A DNA stretch of 49,080 nucleotides, taken from assembly GCA_028691285.1 (NCBI GenBank), contig JAQUZO010000003.1, positions 1-49,080 of the forward strand, in the 5' to 3' direction. This stretch comes from Anaerovibrio sp. Its GTDB lineage: Bacteria; Bacillota; Negativicutes; Selenomonadales; Selenomonadaceae. A model generated the notes under the pieces. The model did no database searches. It saw nothing but the letters and a program-made list of their open reading frames with translations, and was not told where the DNA came from. This document shows positions 16,158 to 24,045 of this stretch, one piece after another (the stretch's first letter is position 1; every line of letters starts with the position of its first letter). Position numbers and translations under genes: made by a program.

Positions 16158-17294
16158 ATGGGTAAGGATGATATTCAACAGACAGGGGAAATATTAAGAA
16201 AGCTGCTCCAGGAAGATGAAAATCTATTGCTGGACCAGGCAAGTTTTAGTGACAAATTAGCCAAGGCAGGAATTGTATCTAGAGATAATAGTATTCTGGA
16301 CAAAGCCCTCAGCTTGGGAATTAATGCTATATTGATGTCTGTGGATCAGGAATCATTAGAGTCCGTAAAAGCTGGTCAGGCAAAGTTGAGAGAAATACTC
16401 TTAAATGAAAACATTAATATGAGAAGGGTTGATTTTGTTGTTGATGTGTTTACAGTTGCATTTGACTGGGTAACGCCAGAAAATATAGCTCGCAAGGAAA
16501 AGGAAGCCAAGGAAAAGGCTGCAGCAGAGAAAGCCAGGCAGCAACGAGCAGAAGAACAGGCACAGCAACAGGCACAACGCAAAGAGGCGGAAGCTAGACG
16601 ATTGGCTGTCCAAAAGGAAGAGCTTGACAGACGAGCCGCGCAGCAGGCAGCAGTTCAGCAGGCAACTGTTGAGCCTGTGATACAACAACCTGTTAAGCAG
16701 TCTACGGGGGGAGCAGAAAACCAGCCGCCGACGAAAGTTCTAGCATACGTTATAGGTCTTATTTTGATTGCTGTATGCTGCATTTTCCTAGTAAAACCTG
16801 CTACAGAAAATCAAGGTCAGGTTAATGGCTCAAGTAAAACCAAGGTAACTACAGAGAAAGAGGTATCAGAGAAGAATAATGACAATGGTGGATCCAATAG
16901 GAGGGTAGCTAGTGATAATAAAAGTAATACAGAGGGAATCAAGGCTCCAGTAAAATCATCTGAAGGAGAAATTGCTTCTGCAGCAGGAGCAGTACTAGTG
17001 AACTATCATAAAAATATTACCAAGAGCAACTATCGCACAGCATATAATTGCACCAGTGACGGGTGGCAAGGCAGGGTTGGCTATGAAGGATGGGCAAAGG
17101 GCTTTAAAACTACAATTAGCAGTGAGGTAAGCAATATCCAATATGATTCAGTATCAGATGATAGAGTCGTAGTGCGATATGTGCTGACGGCAGTGGATAA
17201 TCCTGGCGGAACCAGACGATTTAACGGCAAGGCTGTTATTATCAAGACATCTGAAGGCTGGAAGATCGATAACATGGAACATGAGGCGAGATAA
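16158..17294 (+). CDS. Membrane protein with the shared N-terminal domain, coiled coil and NTF2-like end (island gene 7)
   Basis: A 378-residue protein. ATG 16158 follows GGGGTGGGGAG. Residues 1-105 repeat the domain of the previous protein (GEILRKLLQEDENLLL, GINAILMSVDQESLESV, RVDFVVDVFTVAFDW). An Ala/Glu/Gln/Lys-rich coiled coil (about 110-175) leads to a membrane helix (about 194-215). A Ser/Asn/Lys-rich linker is then followed by an outer domain of about 110 residues (VLVNYHKNITKSNYRTAYNC to VIIKTSEGWKIDNM) with an NTF2-like/DUF4878-like pattern. The N terminus is therefore cytoplasmic and the C terminus external. It may join the cytoplasmic hub to the envelope. Confidence 0.8.
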   Translation: MGKDDIQQTGEILRKLLQEDENLLLDQASFSDKLAKAGIVSRDNSILDKALSLGINAILMSVDQESLESVKAGQAKLREILLNENINMRRVDFVVDVFTVAFDWVTPENIARKEKEAKEKAAAEKARQQRAEEQAQQQAQRKEAEARRLAVQKEELDRRAAQQAAVQQATVEPVIQQPVKQSTGGAENQPPTKVLAYVIGLILIAVCCIFLVKPATENQGQVNGSSKTKVTTEKEVSEKNNDNGGSNRRVASDNKSNTEGIKAPVKSSEGEIASAAGAVLVNYHKNITKSNYRTAYNCTSDGWQGRVGYEGWAKGFKTTISSEVSNIQYDSVSDDRVVVRYVLTAVDNPGGTRRFNGKAVIIKTSEGWKIDNMEHEAR

Positions 17295-17308
17295 ACGGAG
17301 GGAAAAAA

Positions 17309-17728
17309 ATGGATGTGAAATTTTGTCCAAATTGCGGCAAACAGCTAGGAGAGAATACTTCTTTTTGTGGAGAATGCGGCCACCAGATTGCAGTCAATGC
17401 AGTGCAGACAATTCCTGAACCTGTGGTAACAGTTCAGGATATTCCAGCACAGAGTACGTCTGCTCCGTATCAGGAAATAGATCATATGGTTAGTGGAGAG
17501 ACTGTGTTGGTGAGTCCTGGCAAGGTTGTTAACAAAACAGTTTATATTTTACTTGCATTGTTTTTAGGCGGTTTTGGAGCACATAAATTTTATACTGGAC
17601 GCATAGGTCTGGGTATCTTGTATTTGGTCTTTTTCTGGACATGGATTCCTGGTATCATTGCCGCTATTGAAGCAATTTATGTAGGTATAAAGAAGAACTC
17701 GGATGCCTACGGCAATATTACTATGTAA
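17309..17728 (+). CDS. Zinc-ribbon TM2-domain protein (island gene 8)
   Basis: A 139-residue protein with an N-terminal zinc ribbon (KFCPNCGKQLGENTSFCGECG, four cysteines in two CxxC pairs), a Pro/Thr/Val-rich linker, and a C-terminal TM2 domain of two membrane helices (from about residue 72). The TM2 hallmarks GGFGAHKFYTGR and LGILYLVFFW are present. TM2 proteins are widespread; their biochemical role is not settled. The repeated use of zinc ribbons in this cluster suggests a shared docking principle. ATG 17309 follows CGGAGGG; the gap to the next gene is 19 bases. Confidence 0.85.
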   Translation: MDVKFCPNCGKQLGENTSFCGECGHQIAVNAVQTIPEPVVTVQDIPAQSTSAPYQEIDHMVSGETVLVSPGKVVNKTVYILLALFLGGFGAHKFYTGRIGLGILYLVFFWTWIPGIIAAIEAIYVGIKKNSDAYGNITM

Positions 17729-17747
17729 GGAATTAGAGGGATAGTAT

Positions 17748-18941
17748 ATGAAGGGGAGTCAAGCTGGGAGTGGCAAAAAAATTAGGCGGCATTTTTGTAA
17801 AGCATTGGTTTTGGCAGTGTGTGTCTGCATGGGGGTTGGCATCAGCTGCATTTCAGGTTGCTCAGGGCAAAATGTAGTTAAACAGGAAACTGCCGCAGAA
17901 ATTGCGACACATGAAGATTTATCTACAGAAGCCAAGGTAGATAAAATTTTGGCGCAGATGTCAACTGCAGAAAAAGTCGGACAGATGGTGATGATTGGGG
18001 TTCATGGAACCAGTATTAATGACGACATGGCATATATGCTAAGTGAATATGATATTGGCGGAGTGATTTTGTTTGATCGTAATCTGGAGACGCAGAATCA
18101 GGTTATTGAGTTAAATCGACAGTTACAGGCACATGCGCATGGAATTTTGCCCCTATTTATTGCTATTGATGAGGAAGGTGGACGAGTATCAAGAATGAAA
18201 GATGTGCTGACACCGCCACCATCACAACAGGCTATAGGTGTTACAGATGAGCCGGAACAGGCACGGCTATGGGCAGTTAAGACAGCCAATGAGTTAAAAA
18301 AATATGGGTTTAATGTGAACTTTGCACCAGTAGCAGATGTAGGCTCTGATTCCGCGCAAAGAATGTATAGCAATTATCCTGATAAGGTGACACGTTTTGT
18401 CAGTGCAGCGGTTAAGGGATATGAGTCAGAAAAAATGTTGTGCAGTTTAAAACATTTTCCAGGAATTGGCAGAGGGGAAACAGACTCACATAATGGTTTT
18501 GTAAATGTTTCCGCTAGTGCAGATGCAATGGAAAAGGTTGATCTGGAACCATTCAGATTTATGATTGCTAATGCCGATCAGGATAATTTCTGGGTAATGG
18601 TAACCCATGTGACTTATTCGGCCTTTGACGACAAGAATCCAGCATCTTTTTCATCGGCAATTATGACAGATTTGCTGAGAAACAAATTAAAGTATCAAGG
18701 AATTGTCATAACTGATGATTTGGATATGGGAGCAATTGCTAATTACTATAATTATAATGAAGTAGGCGTAAAATCTATTATGGCTGGTTCAGATATAGTA
18801 TTGGTGTGTCATGATTATGCTCATGAGACCTCGGTATATAATGGCATATTGAGGGCGGTAGAGGCAGGAACCATTAGCCAGGAACGCTTGGATGCATCTG
18901 TCAGAAGGATTATTAAAGCAAAATTACTGCATATTATGTGA
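17748..18941 (+). CDS. Glycoside hydrolase family 3 lipoprotein, probable beta-N-acetylhexosaminidase (island gene 9)
   Basis: A 397-residue exported lipoprotein with lipobox ISGC (Cys 38) after a long hydrophobic signal. The rest is a GH3 TIM barrel of the NagZ type: MSTAEKVGQM, GGVILFDRN, IAIDEEGGRVSR, FAPVADV, KHFPG at 235-239, then the Asp-His dyad in ETDSH (D246, H248), and ITDDLDMGAI at about 321-330 carrying the catalytic aspartate. The family removes N-acetylglucosamine from muropeptides or related glycans. All key motifs are present, so it should be active. Lipid anchoring puts it at the outer face of a membrane. It lies 14 bases before the next start region and is probably co-transcribed. 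Confidence 0.88.
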   Translation: MKGSQAGSGKKIRRHFCKALVLAVCVCMGVGISCISGCSGQNVVKQETAAEIATHEDLSTEAKVDKILAQMSTAEKVGQMVMIGVHGTSINDDMAYMLSEYDIGGVILFDRNLETQNQVIELNRQLQAHAHGILPLFIAIDEEGGRVSRMKDVLTPPPSQQAIGVTDEPEQARLWAVKTANELKKYGFNVNFAPVADVGSDSAQRMYSNYPDKVTRFVSAAVKGYESEKMLCSLKHFPGIGRGETDSHNGFVNVSASADAMEKVDLEPFRFMIANADQDNFWVMVTHVTYSAFDDKNPASFSSAIMTDLLRNKLKYQGIVITDDLDMGAIANYYNYNEVGVKSIMAGSDIVLVCHDYAHETSVYNGILRAVEAGTISQERLDASVRRIIKAKLLHIM

Positions 18942-18958
18942 AGGGGAAGTGAAATGTG

Positions 18959-20230
18959 ATGAGTTGGGATTGTCCAAATTGTGGGCGTACAGGCAATTTG
19001 AAGAAATTTTGTGGTCAATGTGGTTGTAAGAGACCTGAGGCAGAGGTTATGCCTGAAATAGTGCAACCAGTACTTGAACCGGAAGTTTCTGCAAACGAAT
19101 CATCAATACCAGATATTCCTGCACCTGATACGGCATCAGCAGTGCAGCCGGTATCTACTGCGCCTGTTGCAAATAATAATACAGGCGGCAATAACTGGCA
19201 GGGTAAGTTGCCAGGTGGAGCTATAGAGGGCAAAAAGAAGCCGGTGATTATTGCAGTTTGTGCTTTGTTGGTGGTATGTTTGGGATTTTTTGCCTTCAAA
19301 ATGCTTGGCGGAAACGATTATGCGAGCAAGGGACAGGAATTTATCAGTATTTCTCAAGATGTCAGCAAAACTGCAGCAGAACTGAAAAAATTGCCAGGTA
19401 CACCATCAGAGTCTGAGCGTAAATCAGTTAGTGATGGCCTGCAAAAAAGTATTGATAAATTGGACAAGTTGGATCAGGATTTGAAAAAAATAAAATCAAA
19501 TAAGCAAGATGAAGCTGCAAAATTCCAAGGCCTGCTCGCATTGGTTGAATTTGATAAGGAATATTTGACAGTGGTGCGGGACATTGTAAATTATGCACCT
19601 CAGGAATTGGGTAATATGAATAGATATATTCCAGAGGAATATAAGGCACTGCATAAGAAATATGCCGATCAAGCGCGTGCCTATGAGCAGCTGGAAACTT
19701 TGTCCATTATTATTGATGACAGCAAAGCTAACAAACAAAACGTACAGGCATTATCTTATGTGTTGTGGGATGAAGTTGACGGTGCGCTTAGTGAGTATCT
19801 GCAACGCAAAGTACAGCGTGACAGCCAATATTTGTCAGATATAATCAAGGAAGCAAATAGCAAGCAAGCCGAAAATAATGCTGAATTAAAAAAGAAGGAT
19901 GAAGTTGTATTTTTGGTAAATAAAGTATATCCCATGGGCAAGGCTATTTGTGTGGAAGGCATGTTCTATAATGGCACTAAGGATTTGGTATCACATATCA
20001 AAGAGTATTTATTAGATATAAGCCTTAAGTGTTATGGCAAGGAAGTATTCTCTGTTAAGGATGCGAAAGGGTCAGCCTATCATGAAGTTTTTAATTTACC
20101 ACCAGGCGGCAGTGCTGCATCTACTATCATGTATCATTTAGGAACGAACGATAATATACCATATTACACTACAGCGGAAGTTAATATGCATAAAATCCGC
20201 TGGGTAGTTAGAAGAGAGGTCAAACGCTAA
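18959..20230 (+). CDS. Zinc-ribbon membrane protein with external helical and beta domains (island gene 10)
   Basis: A 423-residue protein starting at ATG 18959 (a GTG three bases upstream is also possible) after AAGGGGAAG. It has an N-terminal zinc ribbon (WDCPNCGRTG then FCGQCG), a Pro/Ser/Ala-rich linker, and a membrane helix at about 95-116. Outside lie a long helical region with coiled-coil character (about 125-310) and a C-terminal beta-rich domain of about 110 residues (VYPMGKAICVEGMFYNGT, VFNLPPGGSAAST), perhaps an FxLYD-like or immunoglobulin-like sandwich. The layout is parallel to island gene 7: a cytoplasmic docking module, one helix and an outer domain. Function unknown. Confidence 0.78.
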   Translation: MSWDCPNCGRTGNLKKFCGQCGCKRPEAEVMPEIVQPVLEPEVSANESSIPDIPAPDTASAVQPVSTAPVANNNTGGNNWQGKLPGGAIEGKKKPVIIAVCALLVVCLGFFAFKMLGGNDYASKGQEFISISQDVSKTAAELKKLPGTPSESERKSVSDGLQKSIDKLDKLDQDLKKIKSNKQDEAAKFQGLLALVEFDKEYLTVVRDIVNYAPQELGNMNRYIPEEYKALHKKYADQARAYEQLETLSIIIDDSKANKQNVQALSYVLWDEVDGALSEYLQRKVQRDSQYLSDIIKEANSKQAENNAELKKKDEVVFLVNKVYPMGKAICVEGMFYNGTKDLVSHIKEYLLDISLKCYGKEVFSVKDAKGSAYHEVFNLPPGGSAASTIMYHLGTNDNIPYYTTAEVNMHKIRWVVRREVKR

Positions 20231-20407
20231 ATTATTATAGTTTTGTTATTTTATGTGAAAACATGCAAGTATGGCAAGTCATTTAAAGTAATGTATAGTG
20301 GGAGTGCTTGTTTTTCATGAAAGATGACAAAGTTTCTAAAATTCAATGTAGCGTAGTTCCATGATTGTTAACGATGATGATTAAGGGGTGGAAAGGATGC
20401 GTATTAG

Positions 20408-21109
20408 ATGACAAAATTTACTCAGCGGATAGCGTGTATCATTACTGTATTATTTGCATTTAGTGTATTTTTCCAAATGGATAACAAGGCAAGTGCTGGA
20501 AATTTTGAAACCTTGGCAGCAACAGGGTTCTTATCCCTTTCAATGGATGAGAAATGGGAACAGTCATATAAGACATCTCTGGGGGATTTTAAAATTAGGT
20601 TTAGAAAATTGGCTTTTTCATCAGAGCAGAAGCGATATCATTTGATTATCTGGTGGAATGGCAAGCGCATTGCTGATGGTTATTCACCAGAAAATGGTGC
20701 TGGTTATGCTTTTCGTGTATTCCATGACAAATCAACAGATAGAATTTTTGTCTCAATTGATTCTATACAGCGTATAGTATTGTTCGGCTATGATCCAAAG
20801 AACAAGAAAATGGAGAAATTTATGGATAGTCGCAACTATTATACATCTGGCAAATATCCATTTATTTCCCTAGATGAGGATAACGATTTAATGCTGACCT
20901 TCAAGGCAAGTGATTGGAAAATAAGCAATAAGTACAAACTCTTTTGGGATGAGTCAGCCAACTGGTTTGGTTATAAGGATGTAACGCCACACTGGCAGGC
21001 TCCGCCAGCTCCACCAGCACCAGAGTATACACCGCCATCATACAGCAGTTACCAGGAGCCAGCCTCAGAAGAGATTTACTATGAGGATGAAGAGATTGTA
21101 GGGTCCTGA
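20408..21109 (+). CDS. Secreted protein with proline-rich acidic tail (island gene 11)
   Basis: A 233-residue protein with a signal peptide (hydrophobic residues 8-22, likely cleavage after ASA near residue 31). The body (about 35-190) looks beta-rich and Trp/Tyr-rich (YHLIIWWNGKRIADGY, RIFVSIDSIQRIVLFGYDP) and could be a beta-propeller fragment or sandwich. The tail holds PPAPPAP and YTPPSYSSYQ, then an acidic stretch EEIYYEDEE. No cysteine pair or catalytic motif is recognised. It is separated by 177 bases from the preceding gene, a gap with no convincing promoter, so membership of the operon is probable but not certain. AAAGGA at 20392-20397 serves ATG 20408. Confidence 0.7.
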   Translation: MTKFTQRIACIITVLFAFSVFFQMDNKASAGNFETLAATGFLSLSMDEKWEQSYKTSLGDFKIRFRKLAFSSEQKRYHLIIWWNGKRIADGYSPENGAGYAFRVFHDKSTDRIFVSIDSIQRIVLFGYDPKNKKMEKFMDSRNYYTSGKYPFISLDEDNDLMLTFKASDWKISNKYKLFWDESANWFGYKDVTPHWQAPPAPPAPEYTPPSYSSYQEPASEEIYYEDEEIVGS

Positions 21110-21200
21110 GTAAATATCCATAAGGGATAATGGATTAGCTGATATGCAACGAATATGGATTGTAGATAGCCGTATACGGTGGCTGTCTTTGCAGAGAATG

Positions 21201-21455
21201 GTAAGCGTCCAAAATAATATGACGGATTCCCCTTTCCGGGGATTAGTGAGATAATAACGCTATAGAAATGAACGCAAACTTTAAAAGTTTGCGTTTGGGA
21301 GGTGTTATTATCACTCGTGAAAACAACAATCATAAGGAACATTATCAAATAGAGAAATGGAAACTGCTTATACAAGAACAGAAGACATCTGGTCTGTCAA
21401 TTAGAGATTTTTGCAGACAAAATGCAGTTTCCAGTCATGCTTACAAAATCCTGCT
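21201..21455 (+). mobile_element. Truncated IS66-family element: left end and start of tnpA
   Basis: GTAAGCGTCC at 21201 has the form of an IS66-family terminal repeat. A GGGAGGTG site near 21297 leads into a frame reading IEKWKLLIQEQKTSGLSIRDFCRQNAVSSHAYK, the recognisable N terminus of IS66 accessory protein TnpA. Homology is lost around 21445, just before the tRNA promoter; tnpB, tnpC and the right end are absent. A palindrome at 21271-21295 (11-base arms, AACGCAAACTT) lies ahead of the frame. This is a dead remnant. Confidence 0.7.
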
Positions 21456-21484
21456 TGACAGACAAATCCATATTTTAGTATAAT
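21455..21484 (+). promoter_or_regulatory. Promoter of tRNA-Ala
   Basis: TTGACA (21455-21460), an 18-base spacer and TATAAT (21479-21484), both perfect consensus hexamers, end 13 bases before the tRNA. The truncated IS66 frame runs right up to it. Confidence 0.85.
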
Positions 21485-21497
21485 ATGACTCGTGCAT

Positions 21498-21573
<76 letters not shown>

Positions 21574-21587
21574 TAAACTTGTAAAAT

Positions 21588-21621
21588 AAAAGGACTTCGG
21601 CTTTGGCTGAAGTCCTTTTTT
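21588..21621. terminator. Terminator after tRNA-Ala, also serving the convergent minus-strand operon
   Basis: AAAAGGACTTC (21588-21598) and GAAGTCCTTTT (21609-21619) form an 11-base stem followed by TT. The minus strand also ends in a T-rich tract, so it probably works in both directions between the tRNA and the gene ending at 21652. Confidence 0.85.
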
Positions 21622-21651
21622 GATGGAAATTATACTTTTTACAGCGTTTTT

Positions 21652-22044
21652 TTAGAAATGAAAATGGTTCATCATCTTCATGGACAGCTTTTTGGCATCA
21701 TCATCCTTGTGCTTCAGGATATAATCCAAAGAGCTGACGAAGAAAAAGGAATTGACAGGCAGATAGCGGCGGCGTTTCTTGAAATTCGCCCAATGAAAGA
21801 GCTTGTCGAAAACCTGCTCATAATCATCACGCGTAGCATGATATTTGCTGATAACGCGTTTGAGACGAAAATCATTGCAGCCGTATTCATACATTTTATC
21901 CAGCAGCGCTTCCTTGGAAAGCTCACCCCGCTCCAGAAAAGCCAAAATCAAATCGTTGATGTAATTGTCCCGGGCCAGATTGCGCTTCATGGCCAGGATG
22001 AAGGTAACGATGAGAAACAGCATGATGCCGATGTAAAAAATCAC
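21652..22044 (-). CDS. Membrane-anchored protein of unknown function, downstream of the deacetylase
   Basis: A 130-residue protein on the minus strand. A GTG start at 22044 follows GAGAGGTG. It has one N-terminal membrane helix (about residues 2-20) and a cytoplasmic helical domain with basic clusters (KKRRRY, KHKDDDAKK). I recognise no family. It begins 18 bases after the stop of the polysaccharide deacetylase gene, so the two form an operon, and transcription ends at the hairpin near 21600. It contains no catalytic motif that I can see. Confidence 0.75.
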   Translation of the reverse strand: MIFYIGIMLFLIVTFILAMKRNLARDNYINDLILAFLERGELSKEALLDKMYEYGCNDFRLKRVISKYHATRDDYEQVFDKLFHWANFKKRRRYLPVNSFFFVSSLDYILKHKDDDAKKLSMKMMNHFHF

Positions 22045-22062
22045 AATATCACCTCTCTGTAT

Positions 22063-22908
22063 TTATGGCAGCCAGATCAGATTGCCTGCAAAGGTATGCC
22101 CGCTGCGGAGCAGTGCTGCCCGCAGTCTTTCCAGCCTGCCCCAAAGGGGCGCGCCGTGCAGCCGGAGCCTGAACTTTAGAAAGCTGTGGTCGTTGTGCCC
22201 AAAAATAGGGACACGGCTCATCCGGTAGGGATCATCTCCGGGATATACCAGATCGTAGTATACGGTAAAGCCTCCCTGATAGCCGCAGTCCTGAACAGCC
22301 TGCAGTACCTCATCGTTGAGGGAGCCGCATGGGTAGGCAATGTATTCGACAAACTGCCTTGTCTTCCATTCGGTGGCCAGCTTGCCGCCCTCAAGCTGCT
22401 GATGCAGCTCGGCAGGAGACAGGGAGGTCAGCTCAAAATGGCTGAGGGTATGGCTTTCCATGGCAAAGCCGGCTTCGCTCATCTCCTGCACCTGCTGCCA
22501 GGTGAGATATTTGTCAAAGCGGTCCATGAAGTCGGATACCAGGAAAACAGCAGCGCTCATACCGTATTTCTGTAAAATAGGAAAGGCATTTTCATAATTG
22601 TCACGATAGCCATCGTCGAAGGTTATCAGGACGGGATTTTCCGGCAGCGGGCTGCCATTCTGCAGATAAGCTGTGAGCTGCTCCGGAGAAATCGTATGAT
22701 AGCCTTTTTCATGGAGATATTTCATTTCTCTGTCAAATTCATCTGTCGGCACTGTCAGGGCGTTGCAGTCGGTGTCATTGATTTGATGATAGCTGAGCAC
22801 CGGAATGCCCTGGGCAGCTTCCCGCATGAAGCAGAGCAGCATGGAGAGTACAGCAGCCAGCAGCAGATAGGACAGAATCAATACCCATTGCTTGGGTGAA
22901 GGATACAT
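22063..22908 (-). CDS. Membrane-anchored polysaccharide deacetylase (NodB domain)
   Basis: A 281-residue protein with one N-terminal membrane helix (about residues 9-28) and an external NodB-homology domain of carbohydrate esterase family 4. The metal and catalytic motifs are present: PVLSYHQI near the start, TFDDGYRDNY (catalytic and metal Asp), SHTLSH (two metal histidines) and YPCG. Such enzymes remove N-acetyl groups from peptidoglycan, exopolysaccharide or related glycans; the exact substrate cannot be told from sequence. It has its own promoter at 22935-22963 on the minus strand and is divergent from the methionine aminopeptidase gene. Confidence 0.9.
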   Translation of the reverse strand: MYPSPKQWVLILSYLLLAAVLSMLLCFMREAAQGIPVLSYHQINDTDCNALTVPTDEFDREMKYLHEKGYHTISPEQLTAYLQNGSPLPENPVLITFDDGYRDNYENAFPILQKYGMSAAVFLVSDFMDRFDKYLTWQQVQEMSEAGFAMESHTLSHFELTSLSPAELHQQLEGGKLATEWKTRQFVEYIAYPCGSLNDEVLQAVQDCGYQGGFTVYYDLVYPGDDPYRMSRVPIFGHNDHSFLKFRLRLHGAPLWGRLERLRAALLRSGHTFAGNLIWLP

Positions 22909-22934
22909 GGTAACACGACCTTTTGTTTTTTCCC

Positions 22935-22963
22935 ATTGTACCTTGTTGTCAGGGGTTAGTCAA
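22935..22963 (-). promoter_or_regulatory. Promoter of the deacetylase operon
   Basis: On the minus strand, TTGACT (22963-22958), a 17-base spacer and TACAAT (22940-22935) make a strong sigma-A-type promoter, about 27 bases before the start codon. Confidence 0.7.
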
Positions 22964-23028
22964 ATATAAATGAGCCGCAGGAGCCAATCTCTTACAGCAG
23001 GATAAAGGTATTTTCTATAAAATAAGGG

Positions 23029-23056
23029 TGGACTATTTTTCATTTTTATTTATAAT
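23029..23056 (+). promoter_or_regulatory. Possible promoter of the map gene
   Basis: TGGACT (23029-23034) and TATAAT (23051-23056) are separated by 16 bases. The -10 is perfect and the -35 is partial. The transcript would begin near 23063. Confidence 0.45.
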
Positions 23057-23116
23057 TGTAAGAGGACTGTTATTTTTTGAACAGCTACAGTGTAATTGAA
23101 AGGAAGCTATTTCTGT

Positions 23117-23989
23117 ATGAATAGAAATGATTTGTGCTGGTGCGGCAGCGGCCTCAAGTATAAGAGATGCCACCTCGCCTATGATGAGAGGCTGGAGGCC
23201 ATGGAATTTGATTTTTTCAAGGGGCAGGTCAGGCCGCCGAGGAATATCATCAAAAATGCGGCAGATATAGAGGGAATCCGCCAGGCGGGCATTATCAATG
23301 ATGCGGCACTGGATCTGGCAGGGAGCATGGTTGAGGCTGGCAGGGATACGGCTTCCATAGATGATGCCGTGCGTCAGTTCATCGAATCCAAGGGAGCTGT
23401 ACCGGCCTGCCTGAATTACGAAGGCTTTCCCAAGAGCACCTGTATTTCTTTGAATGATGTAGTATGTCATGGTATCCCGTCCAAGAAGACCATCATGAAG
23501 GACGGAGATATCCTCAATATAGATATTACCACCATTTTGGCAGGCTATTATGCAGATGCCTCCCGTATGTATATTGTAGGCAAGGCTGCACCGGAGGCGG
23601 AGAGGCTGGTAGAGATAGCCAGGGAATGCATGCTCCTGGGCATTGAGGCGGTTAAGCCCTGGGGCTATGTCGGGGATATAGGCGCGGCGGTAAATGCTCA
23701 TGCCAAGGCCAATGGCTGTTCAGTGGTAACAGAGCTGGGCGGCCACGGTGTCGGCAAGGATTTCCATGAGGAGCCATTCATCCCCCATGTGGGAGAAAAG
23801 GGCACAGGCATGCTGCTGGTGCCGGGAATGGTGTTCACTGTAGAGCCGATGATCAATGCAGGGCGGTATAAGGTCACGGTGGACAAGCAGGACGGCTGGA
23901 CTGTCCGTACCAAGGACAAGTCCCTGTCTGCGCAGTGGGAAAAGACTATTCTTGTTACGGAGAACGGTATAGAGGTGCTTTCAAGCTGA
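23117..23989 (+). CDS. map: Type I methionine aminopeptidase with N-terminal SEC-C motif
   Basis: Removes the initiator methionine from new proteins. The 290-residue protein starts at ATG 23117, so that the SEC-C zinc motif (MNRNDLCWCGSGLKYKRCH) lies at the very N terminus as in its relatives; an upstream TTG at 23096 is less likely. The pita-bread catalytic domain follows, with metal ligands in ILNIDITTILAGYYADASR, GGHGVGKDFHEEP, FTVEPMI and QWEKTILVT. The SEC-C motif may dock the enzyme to the ribosome (inference). This gene sits apart from the ribosomal cluster, where map is often found between adk and infA. Confidence 0.93.
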   Translation: MNRNDLCWCGSGLKYKRCHLAYDERLEAMEFDFFKGQVRPPRNIIKNAADIEGIRQAGIINDAALDLAGSMVEAGRDTASIDDAVRQFIESKGAVPACLNYEGFPKSTCISLNDVVCHGIPSKKTIMKDGDILNIDITTILAGYYADASRMYIVGKAAPEAERLVEIARECMLLGIEAVKPWGYVGDIGAAVNAHAKANGCSVVTELGGHGVGKDFHEEPFIPHVGEKGTGMLLVPGMVFTVEPMINAGRYKVTVDKQDGWTVRTKDKSLSAQWEKTILVTENGIEVLSS

Positions 23990-24045
23990 GCTTTGTCAGC
24001 AGAGCTGACAGACTTGGATGAGGCTTGCAGGGAGGTGTCGGCAGC

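Noticed and set aside
20397-20411. Four-codon frame (MRIR) overlapping the start of island gene 11
   Set aside because: It begins inside the ribosome site of the real gene and is too short to distinguish from chance.
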